Source of the DNA: Brachypodium distachyon
Lineage: Eukaryota; Streptophyta; Magnoliopsida; Poales; Poaceae
Assembly (NCBI RefSeq): GCF_000005505.3
Contig: NC_016131.3
Location: forward strand, 1-64,000
DNA: 64,000 bases
Direction of reading: 5' to 3'
Positions 10,478 through 22,192 of this stretch are shown here, one piece after another. The notes beneath the pieces are model-generated. The model did no database searches, had not been told where the DNA came from, and was given only the letters and a program-made list of their open reading frames with translations. Each line of letters begins with the position of its first letter. Positions within the stretch are counted from its first letter, which is position 1. Position numbers and translations under genes: made by a program.

Positions 10478-10485
10478 TATATATA
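10478..10485 (+). promoter_or_regulatory. TATA box of the tau GST copy
   Basis: TATATATA lies 96 bp upstream of the GST start codon in a C-rich context, as in grass genes with short 5' leaders. It suggests that the promoter was copied along with the gene. Confidence 0.65.
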
Positions 10486-10580
10486 CCGTTCCCCTCGCTC
10501 TGGCTAGAAACAAGCGAACACAGAGAATACTGAAAAGTAAGTACACATACGTACATACAGCTCCATACCATATAGGACAA

Positions 10581-11638
10581 ATGGCCGGTGACGATGAACT
10601 GAAGCTTCTGGGCACATGGGCCAGCGCATGGGCTGCCCGGGTGAAAATTGCCCTCCACCTCAAGGGCCTAAGCTACGAGTACGTCGAGCAGGACCTCGAT
10701 AACAAGAGCGAGTTCCTCCTGAGCTCCAACCCGGTGCACAAGAAGGTGCCCGTGCTCATCCACAACGGCAAGGCTATCTGTGAGTCGCTCGTCATCTTGG
10801 AGTACATCGACGAGGCCTTTGACGCAACAGGCCCCTCCCTACGAACGTGCGTTAGCTCGGTTTTGGGCCGCCTACATTGACAACAAGCTGCATGCATGTA
10901 ACGTTACGCTTGAAGTGGCCGGGTTTGTTGTGTGTGCGCATTTTGCATCTCTTTTCACTGTAGACCTCAACACAGTTAGTCCAACCAAGTAGGGCTTGGG
11001 TTCCACAATCCAGACCAAAACCCATGGGCGAAACCCCAACATAAATAGGCCCGCATCACTGGCCGGAGGCGTACCTAAGGGTGGACAGGAGGTCCCTCAA
11101 AAAAATAAAAAGGGTGGACAGGAGGTCCAGGGACGCCACTGTCACTGGCCCAGGATTTGAACAGTTCTACTTGCAGTTACTAAACTTTAGATGGCGATCG
11201 ATCGTATACAATTGTTTCAAGCTAATGAATATATTGTGTGTGCGTGTGCAGTTAGCTGTCCCGTGGGCCCAGGCATTCAAGGCCAATACAGAGGAGGAGA
11301 AAGCCCAAGGGCTGAAGCAGACGTTGGCAGCGGCGGAGATGCTAGAAGGTGCTCTCAAGGAGTGCTCCAAGGGGAAGCTCTTCTTTGGTGGCGATAATGT
11401 TGGGTACATGGACATCGCGCTAGGTGGTCTGATCATGTGGCTGCAGGAAACGGAGGAGCTCTGTGGTGCCAAGCTCTTTGACACCGCCAAGACTCCTCTA
11501 TTACTGGAGTGGATGCAGCGTTTTAGCGGGTTGGACGCAGCCAAGGTATCTCTGCAGGACGGCGGTAGGTTGGTCGAGTTTGCCAAGATGAGGTGGGCTC
11601 AGATGGCTGCTGCTACGACCGTGCCTCCAAAGAACTAA
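10581..11638 (+). pseudogene. Tau-class glutathione S-transferase, frameshifted
   Basis: Tau GSTs conjugate glutathione to herbicides and stress metabolites in the cytosol. Exon one starts at [20 protein letters not shown]. It has the thioredoxin-fold G-site ([23 protein letters not shown], here residues about 53-75; ES binds glutathione). Shortly after GPS the frame is lost. The following helix ([17 protein letters not shown]) is intact but one frame away, and the expected LLPADP-like segment is missing, which implies a small deletion of about 17 bp. Exon two (about 11252-11638) carries LAVPWAQAF, TEEEKAQGLKQT and MDIALGG, and ends VPPKN-stop. The splice donor after NKL is not a clean match. 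Polyadenylation-like AATAAA occurs at 11703 and 11770. Almost certainly a recent pseudogene. Confidence 0.83.
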
Positions 11639-11860
11639 ATTGAGCTAGCACGACAACATGACTCTGATAGGGCTCGGAGGATAAATATGGATATTTGTTG
11701 CAGAATAAAAACTACATGGCGATGTAGTATTGTCGTTGATTGTTGTCTTTGTCAGATGCATGATGTAAAAATAAAGAAGGTGTGGCTGAAGCTTGTGATT
11801 TTTGTCGAGGACCTATTTAAGCGGAATCTCTCTTCCGCGGGGCTCCGCCCGTACTGAAAC

Positions 11861-12326
11861 TGGCGGACGAACTGCGCTCTAAGAGCCTTCTTCCTGTCCA
11901 TCTTCATCCTCCCCAGACTCCTCCTTCCCCGAGCGAGTCCGTTACTCCCGGCGCCGCCTCGTCCGCCGCCGGCCCGCCGCTTCCCCTCCCTTCACGGCCG
12001 CCGGCGCTTCCCCTCCCTTGCGCCTGCCTCACCGCTCGCCTCCCCCGGCCGGATCCGACCAGATCCGGCCTGGGGCCGCCTCCCTGGCCGGATCCGGCTG
12101 GGCCGCCGCCGCCCCCGGCTCCTTCCCAGGTAAGTTTTTCCTCTTTTGTTTCTTCTTTTCGAAATTAAAAAGTCAAAAATAAAAGATTAAAAGTTCAAAA
12201 TTAAAACCTAGAAACCTAAAAACTTCCAAATAAAAAGCAAAAGTTCAAAAAATAAAAATAACAAGTCACCAAAAATGAAAAAAAAATCCGACGGTCCATT
12301 TTTGGGCTGTCGGAATTCGTCCGCCA
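11861..12326. mobile_element. Possible small inverted-repeat element
   Basis: TGGCGGACGAA at 11861-11871 has an exact inverted partner TTCGTCCGCCA at 12316-12326, bracketing 466 bp that is GC-rich on the left and A-rich on the right. CAGGTAAGT near 12127 also resembles a splice donor, so a 5' UTR exon is an alternative. No clear target duplication. Confidence 0.3.
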
Positions 12327-13313
12327 ATTAGTCCCCTCGCCCCGCCCCCCCCCCCTCCACCCCCATTTAAGATTCGGTTTTGCTATTGAGTAGTCGCATG
12401 TTTTTTAAATAGAGGTATGTCACGTGTTTGGCCGTCGGATCTTAATCCAACAATAGAACATGGGAGATGAGAGAGTAAAGATGAGCATCAAATCTTAATC
12501 CAACGGGTCTGATACGTCGACTGAGATTTAAAGCTTTTTTCTTAAATAACATGCGACTTAGAAATAGCCACACTCTTTAAGATTTAAGACACGAAAAATA
12601 GAAAAAATACAAAATAAATTAGAGATAAGTTTTCAGAGGCTTTGTGATTTGAGCAGTTAAAGGTGTGCAACACACTCAGAGCAAGAGCAAGCTGAAGCCT
12701 TGAGGAAAGTTGATGGCGTAGTCTTCCATCGATCGAAACAGCGATCGAAACGATGGGCAAGCCATGTGTGTGTGGGGGTGGGGGTGGGGGTGGAGGGGGT
12801 GTATCGCCCGAAGATAAATAGCTACGGACACTTACAGTAGTGTTGTTCTCTTTAGCACTCCCACCGTTTCATAATTCCTGTCGTTGTTTCGGTATAAACT
12901 GTTCTGGTTTCTGCTGCATTTGTATCGAGGATGACGTTTGTGTCTCCTACCTTTAGCTCAGTTAGGTGACGATAGATGTTTGCTTTGGTGGACATCTAGC
13001 ATGTATCTTCATGTTTATATTCTATCTCAAGAAATTTGTACTAAAATGTTTGATTTCGTGAACGAAGTTGGGAAGTAACCAAATACAGATAAACTACCAA
13101 CAAAGAAACTCATAATTATCGATTAAAATCACTTAACGGCGCAGCGAAGCGTGCGCATCCAGATAGTACTGTATTATGTAAAGAGTTTCATGCACCGAAA
13201 CAGCGCACCCAAAAACGTAAGCTCATGGGAAAAAAAAGAACAATCCACTTATACTTCAACAGTATAAACGCTGGTCGACAATAACTAAGCATTTACAGCA
13301 GCACCCTCATCAA
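12327..13313. other. Intergenic, no gene recognised
   Basis: Contains a G-rich simple stretch near 12765-12800 (repeated GGGGGTG) and a twice-occurring AATCTTAATCCAAC. No supported exon or RNA gene. Confidence 0.5.
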
Positions 13314-13898
13314 TCACATCCTGGAGGACAACACGCCCGGAACTTCCCCGTGAGTGCCAGAGTCAGCGCGAGTCAGATGGAAGTCAGGGCCAAACACTTC
13401 CAGGAAGGCAGCTCTATTATCCTCAGCAACTTTCTTCCAGTACTCGTCAGTGTACTTAGCCGGGTCAACCTCGACGTAGCCAAAGGTCTCCTACTCCTCA
13501 CGGACGGGTTTCTGGTAGTCTTTGAGCTCCAGCTGGCCCTTGCGGAATTCTTCGACGAAGGCAGCATCCACGTCCTCATCTCCGGAGAACTACTTATCCT
13601 CGCTGAAGTCCCAGGACAAGATGTACTGGAGATCTTCCTCTGCCATCACGAAGATCTCCTCCTCCTCCTCGTCGCTGTCAGCGTCGTCCGCAGCAGGCTT
13701 CTCCGAGTCGCCTTCAGCGGCAGCGGCAGCGGCATCAGCATCAGCATCAGCAGGCTTCGTCTCTGTGTCGGCGGCGACGGCATCGCCGGTCTTCTCTCCA
13801 GCCAAACAGCCGGCCGTCGTCGCCTCTTCTTCCGCGGCCACCATGAAATCGGTGGTGTAGCACGGATCCTGTTTGCTGGTCATGGCTTGATTCGACAT
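13314..13898 (-). pseudogene. Acidic, Ala/Asp-rich unknown-protein pseudogene, intronless
   Basis: Reading from MSNQAMTSKQDPCYTT (13898), the frame stays in register for about 195 codons to a stop at 13314-13316. It is interrupted by two TAG codons: one after LSWDFSEDK, one after KPVREE. Between and beyond them the protein is plausible: DVDAAFVEEFRKGQLELKD, then YVEVDPAKYTDEYWKKVAED, then FLEVFGPDF. The middle part is low complexity (alternating Ala/Asp, then a Glu run). No introns are needed, and only point changes break it, so it may be a processed copy. I do not recognise the family. The opposite strand is also open but has no sensible protein. Confidence 0.6.
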
Positions 13899-14718
13899 GA
13901 TCCCGAGAGGTTTCGTCGGGCAAGAGTTGGAACCCTAGCTTTTGATTTGGGGTTGGCGCTGTGGTGTTGATCTATCTTAAAGAGAGATTTGGGCTAATTA
14001 TGGATATGCTCGGGTGGAGTTCGTCTCGGATTTCCGTGGGGCCAGGCAAATTCCAATGGAAGAACGCAATCCACAATTCAGAATCTGTTCGTTAACTCTG
14101 CAGTCCGGTAAATCCTTGACTCCACGATTTCTGGCTCCCCTGCCAAAGAATTTAGGACTTGTAGAAACGGTTCTGAACTCCAGACTCAGAAATCATGTTC
14201 TGTTCTCTGCGATTTTCAGAAACCTGCTGTTTTCTGTTCTCGGCAACCTGGCCCGTCTCCTGTGGGCTCGGTACATTCTGTTATGCTCTGCATTTGCGGC
14301 TGATTACAGAAAACAACAAATTTCATCTGTTTTTGACTCTCTAGGGAATAATTCACCAGCTGTGTCAGCTCATTAATTACAGTTACATAAAACAGGGGTA
14401 TGTGCAGAATCATTCCAATACTGTTACAGTTTCAGCTCCAGGTGATTGCAGTTACAGTTACAGAAGCCTTCATCTGTTCCCTTGATGGAACGCCCCATTT
14501 GCGCACATCCCACTGCTGATGAACGCTGCACGGTGGAAGGCACGGTAAGGCTGAGCCCAATTGCAACTTTACCTTAGAGAAATGAATGGATTGGTAGGAA
14601 CTGCAGTTAACCAGATGTGTTTCTTAACCTGATTTTAACCTATACCGAGTATGAACTCCGACTCCGGCTGCACGATGGAAGGCACGGTAGGAACTGCAGT
14701 TAACAAGACTTCGACAAG
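13899..14718. other. Intergenic, no gene recognised
   Basis: Includes two copies of GGAACTGCAGTTAAC (about 14597 and 14691), each near GGAAGGCACGGTA. The open frame here shows no domain. Confidence 0.45.
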
Positions 14719-15027
14719 ATAACATACGGTGATCCTACGACTCAATAAAAGCTAAAGCTACGAGGAGCATCGTCTTTGAGCAAGCTCAACGAGGGGGACC
14801 ACGAACAAGGATTGTGCTTTCATAATATGTACCTATACACTCAAAGTACACAGTTAGAACCACAAACGGGTTGTCATCTACACGAAAACCACTAAAAGAG
14901 AGAAATGACCCTTCACTCTCCTCCTTTTTGATGATTGATGACAACCACAAAGATTTGCAACAAGATATTATGATAAGCATAAGAGTTTGAAAAATGGAGA
15001 CGGGCTCCCCCCTAGACATGTGCATGA
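14719..15027 (-). mobile_element. Copia-type LTR-junction fragment, copy A
   Basis: On the minus strand it reads through a sequence like the 3' end of Ty1/copia (SIRE/Maximus-type) elements: a polypurine run (AAAAAGGAGGAGAG) near 14918-14935, followed by TGAAGGGTCATTTCTC as an LTR start. It is about 90% like 16432-16747. No coding region remains. Confidence 0.5.
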
Positions 15028-15580
15028 ATCAAAAATTGCCTTTGAAATGCAACACATACATGTTAAGGACAAAGCTCCCCCTCAATTTTACAAACTCACA
15101 AAAGGTGGAGCAACAAAATAAATAAGCACAAATGAAGCAAGCTCTACCAACAACGGATATAACAATGTTCAAATACATAAATAGTACGAGATACATGTCT
15201 TACCACATGCATAACATAAACATAGTTCAACAACGATATAAATAAGACAAGTTCACAAGCTAAAAGATCAAATGAAAGAGCAAGCTCGTGACATACCAAG
15301 CAAATCCTGCAACCCTAAGGAGCATACTTCTACCCCTTTGGCATTGAAACTCCAAAAAGGGACAAATATGCCCAATTACACGTCCCAAGATGCGTTCACC
15401 CAGCTAGGAGGGACACCCCTGGATGCTCCACGGTGAACCAGAGTGCGAGACGGAGAGCCATCATCATCCTCAGAATTTGACCACTTGCTATAGTGAGAAA
15501 TCCACTTCTCCTTTGGATTGATAGTCTCGTCGTACCCACTAGAAACTGGCAGCTCAAGCTTCTTCATCATCAACGCTTGT
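15028..15580. other. Retroelement-derived filler, no gene recognised
   Basis: AT-rich and stop-rich, with CTCCCCCTCAATTTTACAAA near 15075, a motif common beside copia tracts. No protein domain is visible. Confidence 0.35.
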
Positions 15581-16431
15581 GCGGGAGCGTAATCCCCGCG
15601 TTCAGTCTACGAGGGTATGTCACCGAATCCCTCATCGTTACAGCATTACTAATAGATAGGTCTTGGGCATTCGGGTTTGCGTAGCTATAAAATTTTTGTT
15701 TTTAGCATCGAACCCCAACAAAAATAACAGAAAAGCATCTGGAAGACTGCTACAGGACAGAGGCCCATGAAGGACCCGACTAAACCCAGAAGCCCATAGA
15801 TAAGTCGACGGAAGATTCCAGAGGATGAAGATTTTGTCTCCAACACGGAAGGATCAAAGGCAGTTTCGCCCAGAAGCCCAGAGATAAGTCCAGATCCAGT
15901 ACGAAGCCGTAGGGGAAGTCTACCTAGTTTAGGCTAGAATAGGAAGGTTCCAACTTGTAATACACGTAGAACTAAGTCCATGACTTGTACGGGAAGACCA
16001 ACTGCCTCATATATATGTGAGAGGTGCCGCCTGATTGAACTAAGCACACAATCAACAATCGACATATCGTCTTTTACCCTACTTTTACCCTCAACCTTTG
16101 TCCCTGCTTCCGGCTCTTCGGCGACTTAATGTTTAGTTTTCGCTGCAAGATTTGATAACCGAGTTAGTGGCGATCGGGTCGACCTAGCTCAGCCAATAGT
16201 CGCTGGAACCTCACACGGGGTCCGTCCCAAGGAACTAGGGCTTCTGGTTTAAAGAGCGTTGTCCTACTATCTTGCGTATCGCGCTGTAGGTTAGCCTCCT
16301 GCCGGCGCATTGAGGTGCATCACCCTTGCTCCCGTAGGCACCCGAGTTACAAGAAATCTACCCTTAGGTGTTGGACGGCAAACATCTTGGCAACTCCATC
16401 CGTTTTGCGAGTGTGGGGCCCCGATTAAAGC
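15581..16431 (+). mobile_element. LTR-like sequence (gypsy type) between the copia fragments
   Basis: Has the texture of a plant LTR: CATATATATGTGAG (about 16010) as a TATA region, then AAGCACACAATCAACAATCG. A leader follows, ending with GATAACCGAGTTAGTGGCGATCG and CACCCTTGCTCCCGTAGG. The edges are not defined and no gag or pol is seen. Confidence 0.38.
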
Positions 16432-16747
16432 GCAACATACGGTGATCCTATGAATCGATAAAAGCTAAAGCTACGAGGAGCATCGTCTTGAGCAAGCTCA
16501 ACGAGGGGGCGGGGGGCGACGAACAAGGATTGTGCTTTCATAATATGTACCTATACACTCAAAGCACCTAGTTAGAACCAGAAACGGGTTGTCATCTACA
16601 CCAAAACCACTAAAAGAGAGAAATGACCTTTCAGTCTCCCCCTTTTTGGTGATTGATGACAACCACATAGATTTGCAACAAGATATTATGATAAGCACAA
16701 GAGTTTGAAAAATGGAGACATGCTCCTCCCTAGACATGTGCATGAGG
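16432..16747 (-). mobile_element. Copia-type LTR-junction fragment, copy B
   Basis: Second copy of the 14719-15027 block, in the same orientation. On the minus strand, CACCAAAAAGGGGGAGAC (the polypurine tract, about 16635-16655) leads into TGAAAGGTCATTTCTC. It shares AACATACGGTGATCCTA and GAACAAGGATTGTGCTTTC with copy A. Confidence 0.5.
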
Positions 16748-17625
16748 TAGAGAGGGGCGGCGCGAGGGAGAACTGGGAGAAGGGAGAGGAGGGGGCGTCT
16801 CGGTGAGGAAGGGATGGGGAGAGGAGGTAGTGGGCCACGGAGGGGAGTTGTTTTGGATTGCGGGTTGAGTTCCAAATTTGAAAGGGGGTCAAGTGCAAAA
16901 GGACAACGTTTAAGAAAAAACGTGGAGAAAAAAAAGTGGAACGCTTTATATTTTTTACATAGGTATAGATATAGATTAGCACCGGTCTTGGACTGTTTCT
17001 GGCTCCGCCACTGACCGTACATGTCACTAGATTGGACTAGATTGGTTAAACGACCAGGCTAGCGCGAGCGCTATGTTTAGCTTAGTGCAAGTCTTAGTAT
17101 GACTCACCGTGCATCAATTTCCCGCATAGGCCAGCCCATCTCCGTCGATTTTTTTTCTTTTCTATTTAATATTTATTTTTATTTTTATGTTTCTTTTTTA
17201 TTTTCTTTTTTGCTTTTGTTTTTTCCTTTTTGTTTCAGTTTCATGTTTTACTTATTTATGATTTTTTATTACTTTTTGTTTTTACTCAGTGAACATATTT
17301 TAAGATTTGAACCTTTTTAATCTGTATATTTTTCACACGACAGTCAATTTTTAAATCATGAACCATTTTCCAAAATCAAAGATTTAAAAACAATGAACAT
17401 TTTAAATCTGAACCATTTTACAGTTTTATATCTAAACCTTTTTTGAAATCATAAGCAATTTTCAAAAACTAAACATTATTTAATCATGAATTTTTTAAAT
17501 CTGAACCTTTAAAAAAAATAAGGAACACATTTAAAATATGTGAACTTTATAAAATTCATGAACTTTTTTTTGCAAAACGAAAAGAAAATAAACACCTTAC
17601 CTTTTTTTTAGACAACCTGCTAGAT
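16748..17625. other. Low-complexity AT-rich spacer
   Basis: T-rich tract (17140-17300) followed by repeated GAACATTTTAAATCTGAACC-like phrases (17380-17580), a texture common in grass DNA-transposon interiors. No coding sequence. Confidence 0.5.
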
Positions 17626-18211
17626 TTTTTTTTTGAGGGAAATAGGGCGCCACTTTATTGAAGAATAAGGTTTATGGGGATACAAAAGTGATCCGGTGAC
17701 TCAAGGAACCAGACATGATGTCCTAGATCATGGTACGCGGAGCATCAAGCCAGGCCATGAGCTTCAAAATTCGATGTCCGTCGTTCATGCGTGAATGAGA
17801 CATGAACAAAACTCTCAGGATCGAGCTGAAGCGACCAAGATACTCACTCTTCATGGCTTTAATAACTTCCAGGCAGTCCGACGAGATACGAATATTAGTG
17901 AGATGGAGGTCCGAGGCAAGGGAAAGTGCCTCGCGACACGCCAGCGCTTCCATGACTGGAGGATCAGCAATACCTTGGTAGACACAGGTGGAGGAGCCCA
18001 GCAAACAGTCGCAATTGCTCCCTTGTCACTAGTCTTGGCAAACGCTGCGTCCACGTTGATCTTCACGAAACCCCGTGGCGGGGCGAAAGAAGCGATCATA
18101 GAAAAGATCCACTGTTTCGCCGATGGCTCGGTCGTCCGCTCCATGTGCTCGGTTAAGGATGAAGGAGCCAGAGCCCACACACTTGAAGTCTTCGTGTCGC
18201 CTTGTGCTCAA
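17626..18211 (-). mobile_element. 5'-truncated LINE with RNase H-like domain
   Basis: On the minus strand: GFVKINVDAAFAK (RNase H first Asp, about 18080) and GAIATVC, then GSSTCVYQG and EALACREALSLASDL (Glu), then ISSDCLEVIKAM (Asp), the RVT_3-type RNase H order seen at the C-terminus of plant L1 elements. The frame shifts after GAIATVC, where about seven usual residues are missing. The element ends at a run of ten T (17626-17635), i.e. a poly(A) tail on the minus strand. Confidence 0.72.
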
Positions 18212-18328
18212 TGGGATAGCTTGATCACCTCGATACCATCGGAAGGAAAAACTCCTCGGATCCCGCGTGGTCGCTTCGTGTGGACTATCAAGATTTATTC
18301 ATCAAACATAACGTCAAAACGATTCTAC

Positions 18329-18370
18329 TGGGCCAAAAACGAAAGCTTTTACATGTATTGGGCCGGCCCA
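18329..18370 (+). promoter_or_regulatory. Site II (TGGGCC/GGCCCA) elements upstream of the WD40 gene
   Basis: TGGGCC at 18329-18334 and 18359-18364, with GGCCCA at 18365-18370, 130-170 bp upstream of the start. Site II elements are known in plant promoters of ribosomal-protein and growth genes, which fits a ribosome-assembly factor. Confidence 0.55.
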
Positions 18371-18498
18371 TGCGGAATCCTACTGTGACTCTGCGAGCGG
18401 TCCCTCGTGCTCGCTTCAATACATAGGGCGACCCCCAGGTAGGGTTTGCCCCGCGCCCACCTTCCACCCGCCACCGCCTACCCCACCTCACCGCAACC

Positions 18499-21400
18499 AT
18501 GATCCGTGCGGCACCAGCGGCGGCGGTCATGAGTATTGCAGGCGATGTCCCCAGAGAAGGCTCCGAAGGGGAGGAGGTCTTCATCGACGACGATGACATC
18601 ATCAATGAGATACCCCTGGACGAGGAAGGTCAATACTACCTATACAAGTACCATGTCGTACACAGAAACAGCTTCTAGTCTCTCCTTAGTTCCGCTTGCT
18701 CCGTGCTTACTTTTTCCTTGCTCAGATCTCCCCGACCAAGACGATGATGACGAGCAGGACCAAGACATGATGGGTACGTGCCTTTTTTGTTATCTGTCAT
18801 CTGTTTTAGTATAGCTGTACTAGCGCTGCTTACATGATTAACTATTATGTTTGTGTCCGTTCTTACTTGAGAGCGCTGATCTTGACGGAATAAGATACTG
18901 TCTTGTACTAGTGATGACTGAATATTTTGCCTTCTAAACTGAATTTTCTTGTAACTGAGTTCAGGCTTCTAGGTTTACCTTTTAAAAAAAAATATAAACC
19001 TTGGCATCATGCTATTCGTTATCTGGTTGTTCATTTTACATGCAGTACACTTTAGACAATCTGAAGTTCTTTACCCCCTGACAGTATAATGTGCCAGTAA
19101 TTCAAGTGCCCTTTAATTTATGTTGTTTCAGATGAGGTTGAGGATCATTCAGCATATGCATTTCATGGGCATACAGGCAAGATCTCGTTGAACGAACTAG
19201 CTTACAATGTCTTGTGACTATGATTTATTGTTTGCACTTTGTCGACTCTTGTAACATCCGCTTCCAGAGTACCTTTGCATTGAAAATCACATATATTAAT
19301 AGCTGCTCTTCATATTTTGGGTACAGATGAGGTATTTGCTGCTGCGTGCAGTCCTGTAGATGCATCACTTGTTGTTTCTGGAGGTAAAGATGACAGAGGG
19401 TTTCTTTGGAGGATTGGATCTGCAGAGGATGTTCAAGAGCTGCCTGGTATGGTTCACTCATTTTCTTAGTCTAATTGGGAATTCCTTAGTCGATTTGTTG
19501 TATGTAAATGTTTCTCGGGACTTTCCCTATGCTTGTCACTTTTACTATTAGTTCTTAAATGTGCTGTTTCTATTTCTTTTAGCTATAACTCCAAACGTAT
19601 TATTGATATATTGCAGCAAGTCTTCTTCTTTGTTTTTTTAGGAAAATCTTTATATTTATGTTCCTGTTGCATCGGTTTTTATACCTTAATTTGCGGATGC
19701 ATCCCTAGAATTGTCTATGAAGCTTATATAATATCTGTTGCCGATACAGGACATAAAGATACTGTCAGCACTGTGGCTTTCAGTTCAGATGGGAAATTAG
19801 TAGCCTGTGGAAGTATGGATGGACGGATAAATGTTTGGAATACATCTACACGAACACTTCAGGGAACCCTTGAGGGCTCTGAATCAGGCTTTGAGGTGAG
19901 ATGATGCTGATCACTTTAATCCGTTTAGCTGAGCCTCCTTACTGTTTCAATTGCAAAATCCGCATTTCCTGCTGTTAAACTGTATATATTAGGTACTCGA
20001 TGATTAATTATATGCATCTGGTTTCGTAGTGGCTTAAATGGCATCTGCGACATAACCTTATAATTGCTGGATCAGAGGACTTCAACATATGGATGTGGAA
20101 TGCTGACCTAAATGCCTTTGTGAATACATTTTCTGGCCACAGTAACACAGTGACATGTGGTGATTTTACACCTGATGGTACTGAGTAATTTTCTCTAATG
20201 CTATTTAATTTGATATATGTTAACGTTATGAACCTGCCTCTTAGTATGGTACAAAATATATCACCCCAGTCTGGACTTTATTGGGTCCTGTTTTTTGGAA
20301 CGTCTTGCATGAAAATTTTCACCTTATGTCACAATCTGTTTTTAGCTATCAACACAGCTTCTTCATATTTGTTCAGATTTCAGAGGAACTTATGGATCAT
20401 GGTGTATTTAATTTTTCTGCTACTAACTTATGTTATAAGTTAATCTCAGTGAAACTAGAAGTTGATCATAAATGTAATTAACATAATGACTTCTATGATG
20501 GTTTAACATCTTAGATCCGTTTTCACCATTTTACTTGATGTTCAGATCCCCGATGTAGCCTACCCTTTTTTAGCTAATTCACATGTTTCCTTTTGAAGGT
20601 AAGCTTATTTGTACCGGATCAGATGATGCAACACTGAGGATATGGGACTTTAATAGTGCACACTGCAGACATGTTGTTCGAGGTAAATTATTGTCTATGT
20701 TGCAATTACCATATATTCATATGGTTGTTTCTCTGTGTTCTCTGTTAACCTGAATGTTATTATCTGACCGTTTTACCGCGATCCAGATCATGGTTATCAT
20801 ACTCAAGGACTGACATGTTTAGCTATTACATGGGACTCCCAATCAATTGTTAGTGGCTCTCAGGATAGTTCTGTGCACATCGTGAGCATAAACTCAGGCA
20901 AGGTGGGTGTATGTCGTGATTTTGCACTATTTTTTTAACAAAAAGGTTCATGTAAAAAAGAAATTATTGATCACCTTATTTTGCTTGTAGTGATTTCTGC
21001 AGAGTTTTTGTTTTTGAGATACTGCAGGATTTGTTTTCTTAGGATAGTCGCATACTCTGTTGGGTAGTTTTTAAACTTTTAGAAGCATGTGCCATGGCTT
21101 TGCATCTAACTCTGAAGGTAAGATCTGATTTGTGTCTAACAAGTTTTGTTGGTTGATTTTGCAGGTTGTCGGTTCATTAGTTGGCCACACTAATTCCGTC
21201 GAGTGCATTGGCATCTCACCGAGGTACTTTTTCGTGATACGTTCTTGGACTGTTGGAATCTGTATGATAAATCTGTTGCACAATACTTATGGCCTTCCTA
21301 TTGACCTAGCTAGCTTCAACCCTGTTCTCTGCAGGTACAACTGGGTGGCTACTGGGAGCATTGATCAGAGACTCATCATCTGGGACCTCACTCACCAAGC

Positions 21401-21742
21401 AATTCGATCCATTTGCGAGCATGATGTGGGTGTAGAAATCAGTTAACATTTATGGTTATCTTGTATTTTTATGTCGCTGTGAACTTATTGCTGTTGGTGG
21501 TGTTTGACAAGCAGGATGGCGTCACTTGCCTGGCGTGGATAGGTTCGTCGAGGTATGTGGCGTCAGGATGCATCGACGGCACAGTGCACATCTGGGACAG
21601 CCTCTCTGGGGAGCTGGCTCGCATGCTGAGTGGGCACCGTGATGCCGTGCAGTCGCTGGCCGTCTCCACTGACGGCAACTCCATTGTCTCGGTCTCCTCG
21701 GATAAGTCTGCTCGTGTCTTTGACATATCCATGTTCAAGTAA
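18499..21742 (+). CDS. AAMP/Sqt1-type WD40-repeat protein
   Basis: Predicted 404 residues from 11 exons: 18499-18628, 18726-18773, 19132-19176, 19327-19446, 19750-19895, 20030-20177, 20599-20682, 20787-20902, 21165-21223, 21335-21425, 21515-21742. All phases agree and no stop interrupts. An acidic N-terminus (EEVFIDDDDIINEIPLDEE, then DQDDDDEQDQD) precedes about eight WD repeats, e.g. VSGGKDDRGFLWRIG, GSMDGRINVWNT, GSDDATLRIWDF, GSIDQRLIIWDL and GCIDGTVHIWDS. It ends VFDISMFK. This layout matches angio-associated migratory cell protein; the yeast relative Sqt1 chaperones ribosomal protein uL16 before 60S assembly, so a cytosolic ribosome-assembly role is inferred. Intron three uses a GC donor. 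The upstream alternative start (MSIAG) is in frame at codon 11. Confidence 0.93.
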
Positions 21743-22192
21743 AAATATTGAGATTGGTTTCATTGGCTTGCATGGTCAGGAAATGTACTTGTGGTCATCA
21801 TTGGTTTCATTGAGATTTATTTAAAATGCAGTTAAAACGTATTTTGAATTGTCAAAAAAATATGTTGCATGAACTTCTTCACAACCTATATGTGAACCAA
21901 GTTGTTTCATGGAAAACTGACTTTTCTTGTGGACTAGGTAAAAAAGGTAAAATTTGGTGCTAAAATAAGGGTTTACATTTTTGTCTTTTTACATGAAGCA
22001 CTAAAAATATTGGTTTACCACTAAACTTTGTGTGCACACATAGAATATCAGATGTACGTGCGGATTTTTTTTGTTCGGAATTTTTTCTTATTTTGAAATA
22101 TGTGTTTTTTGAAAAGTATAAGGGATGTTTGAAATGGCTTGGTATTTCGCCACATTCCACGTATCTCTGCTGGAAGCAAGATAAGTTTACTA

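Noticed and set aside
11081..11135. Duplicated GGGTGGACAGGAGGTCC in the GST intron as a regulatory pair
   Set aside because: Only two short copies around an A-rich run; more simply a local slippage duplication.
13350..13970. 206-residue plus-strand frame
   Set aside because: Antisense of the acidic pseudogene; it is open only because the Ala/Asp codons are GC-rich, and the protein has no sensible composition.
17099..17320. Phe-rich frame with possible membrane helices
   Set aside because: It is a T-rich low-complexity tract; the hydrophobicity is a by-product of TTT codons.
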